A stretch of DNA of 64,000 nt from Erysipelotrichaceae bacterium (GTDB taxonomy: Bacteria > Bacillota_I > Bacilli_A > Erysipelotrichales > Erysipelotrichaceae), in assembly GCA_017442805.1 (NCBI GenBank), contig JAFRZA010000020.1, forward strand, positions 1 through 64,000, in the 5' to 3' direction. The position numbers and the translations under genes were made by a program. Of this stretch, positions 62,735 through 64,000 are shown piece after piece (the first letter of the stretch is position 1; every line of letters starts with the position of its first letter). The notes beneath the pieces were generated by a model. That model was not told where the DNA came from and searched no databases. It saw only the letters and a program-made list of their open reading frames with translations.

Positions 62735-63703
62735 ATGTGGAACGGACTGCAGATGGCGGAAGCCTTTTATGAGGAATGCGGCAGGCCGATGCTGGAAAGG
62801 CGTTTTCCCGGTTATCTTGACCGGATCGCCGTCGGTCTGGTCGGCCAGGGCTCGGAATGCTTCGGCTATGACGACCGGATCTCCCGGGACCATGACTATG
62901 CCCCGGGTTTCTGTCTGTGGCTCAGCGAGGAACTTAAGCAGCAGATCGGCGAAGAAATGCAGAAGGCCTATGATGATCTGGATTTCGACGGTTTCATCGT
63001 CAGACACCGCCTGGACGCTGCCATGGCGCCGGGCGACAGCGAGATGACCGGAGCGCGGGAGCACCGCGTCGGCGTCTTCAGCATCGAGGAGTTCTATTAT
63101 GAGCATACCGGTCTGACCGGAAAGCCGCAGAGCACGGACGACTGGCTGAAAACGCCGATGTACTATCTGGCGGAAGCGGTCAACGGCCGGGTATTCAGAG
63201 ACCCCGAAGGCCGTTTCAGCGCCATCCGGAAAGCCTGGGAGGATTTTTATCCGGATGACATTCTCAAGAAGAAGGTAGCCGCCGATCTGGCGATGGCCGG
63301 AAAGACCGGCCAGTTCAACTATGAGCGCTCGCTGCGCCGGGGAGATCAGCAGGCGGCTTACAGCTGTGTGACGGAGTTCATCTACAAGATCTCGGCGGCG
63401 CTGTTTCTGCTTAACCGCCGCTACATGCCCTATTACAAGTGGCGGGGCCGGGCGTTGAAGGATTTGAAAATCTGCAGCGATGCGGTCCCCCTGATCTTCG
63501 AACTGCAGCAGCTGCCGGAGAGCGAGAGCGTCCACAAGAGCTATCTGATTGAGAAGATCAGCTCGATCGTCATCGAGGAGATCAGAAACCGCGGCTGGTC
63601 GGAAGGATACTCCGACTACCTGCTGGATCAGGCGAAGATCATCATGAAGCACATCTCCGATCCGCAGATCGCTTCCTGGAACATCTTCGTTGGCGAAGAC
63701 TGA
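62735..63703 (+). CDS. DUF4037 nucleotidyltransferase-like protein
   Basis: 322 residues. N-terminal DUF4037 signature with G-Q-G-S-E-C-F-G-Y-D-D and S-R-D-H-D-Y-A, the acidic S-R-D-x-D resembling a nucleotidyltransferase metal site, followed by a helical C-terminal part. Substrate is unknown. AAGGAGG before ATG and a TATAAT box at 62706-62711. Confidence 0.83.
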   Translation: MWNGLQMAEAFYEECGRPMLERRFPGYLDRIAVGLVGQGSECFGYDDRISRDHDYAPGFCLWLSEELKQQIGEEMQKAYDDLDFDGFIVRHRLDAAMAPGDSEMTGAREHRVGVFSIEEFYYEHTGLTGKPQSTDDWLKTPMYYLAEAVNGRVFRDPEGRFSAIRKAWEDFYPDDILKKKVAADLAMAGKTGQFNYERSLRRGDQQAAYSCVTEFIYKISAALFLLNRRYMPYYKWRGRALKDLKICSDAVPLIFELQQLPESESVHKSYLIEKISSIVIEEIRNRGWSEGYSDYLLDQAKIIMKHISDPQIASWNIFVGED

Positions 63704-63803
63704 GAGGCTGAGATTGTCTCTGCGAAACCCGAAAAAGTGTTCAAAAAAGGCCTTTTTCCGTTCTGAGGGAGAAGTTTTGTGAAATATTGATGAAATATCT
63801 GTG

Positions 63804-63832
63804 TTAACAATGAAACTGCTGTGTGCTAGAAT
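63804..63832 (+). promoter_or_regulatory. Promoter of the last lipoprotein gene
   Basis: TTAACA (63804-63809), 17-base spacer, extended -10 TGCTAGAAT (TAGAAT 63827-63832). The same TGCTAGAAT core precedes the TPP riboswitch. Confidence 0.7.
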
Positions 63833-63875
63833 AAACATAGCAGGAATATCTATATTCCAAGAAGGAGAGAAAATT

Positions 63876-64000
63876 ATGAAGAAATTACTGGTAGTTTTAT
63901 TATCCGTATTAATGGTTCTTTCCATGGCTGCCTGCAGTCAGAAAGCAAAACCGTTAGCGGACGATTCCTACGCCTTATGGGCAGCTCTCGGACAGCATGA
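63876..64000 (+). CDS. Lipoprotein, N-terminal part only (runs off the window)
   Basis: Signal peptide M-K-K-L-L-V-V-L-L-S-V-L-M-V-L-S-M-A-A-C with lipobox M-A-A-C (Cys20). Only 41 residues are visible, so the mature domain cannot be named. GAAGGAGAG precedes the ATG. Confidence 0.8.
   Translation, partial: MKKLLVVLLSVLMVLSMAACSQKAKPLADDSYALWAALGQH

Overview
This window looks like chromosomal DNA of a low-to-mid G+C Firmicutes bacterium, most likely an Erysipelotrichia-type gut organism. That placement is an inference. It rests on strong AGGAGG-type ribosome sites, TTGACA/TATAAT and TGnTAGAAT promoters, a DUF969-DUF979-pcp cluster, a TPP-riboswitch-controlled thiT, a CCA-encoding tRNA gene, many short lipoproteins and no outer-membrane genes. 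Most of the window is balanced-composition housekeeping DNA. The block at about 5.8-9.7 kb and the block at about 12.6-23.6 kb are visibly more A+T-rich and carry defence genes.

Layout. 0-5.8 kb: tail of an IS3-type transposase, a GH13 alpha-glucosidase, a MATE exporter, a COG2509-type FAD protein and a DUF89 phosphatase. 5.9-9.7 kb: a two-gene McrBC cassette whose McrB has a central EVE-like (modified-base reader) domain. 9.7-12.4 kb: a Sel1/TPR protein, an acyltransferase and an XRE-AbrB regulator. 12.6-23.6 kb: a decayed gene of unknown function, a small HTH protein, a type I restriction-modification operon (hsdR, hsdM, a small PUA/EVE-like protein, hsdS), then a 265-residue protein of unknown function and an HhH-SNF2 ATPase. 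The last two may be an accessory defence module. 23.7-33.8 kb: metabolic and stress genes (MgtC-like with a frameshift, ComB-like, M24 peptidase, two thioredoxin-like lipoproteins, AAC(3)-like, 2-hydroxyacid dehydrogenase, WYL regulator, RtcB, remnant of a second MATE gene, sugar O-acetyltransferase). 34-44.7 kb: fRMsr, TPP riboswitch-thiT, DUF402 phosphatase, an M29 aminopeptidase broken by one stop codon, DUF969-DUF979-pcp, a two-component system, deoD-gdhA. 44.8-64 kb: a yefM-yoeB toxin-antitoxin pair, a six-repeat beta-flower-like protein, a zinc-ribbon membrane protein, TraX-like, LMW-PTP, lipoproteins, two paralogous surface-protein cassettes, a sirtuin, tRNA-Arg, a carboxylesterase, a MarR regulator with clear operators, azlCD, xpt, DUF4037 and the start of another lipoprotein.

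The best candidates for something under-described are: (i) the defence hotspot, where base-recognition domains appear twice (EVE in McrB, and an EVE/PUA-like orphan translated from the hsdM-hsdS junction) next to an unknown-SNF2 pair; and (ii) the duplicated membrane cassette, in which a DUF6273-like ectodomain protein is translationally tied to a Pro/Ala-rich single-pass protein. In one copy that protein ends in a phosphodiester glycosidase domain, and in the other copy the domain is missing. Four genes appear broken (unknown gene at 12.65 kb, mgtC-like, M29 peptidase, second MATE). The mgtC-like and M29 lesions are single events that resequencing could overturn.
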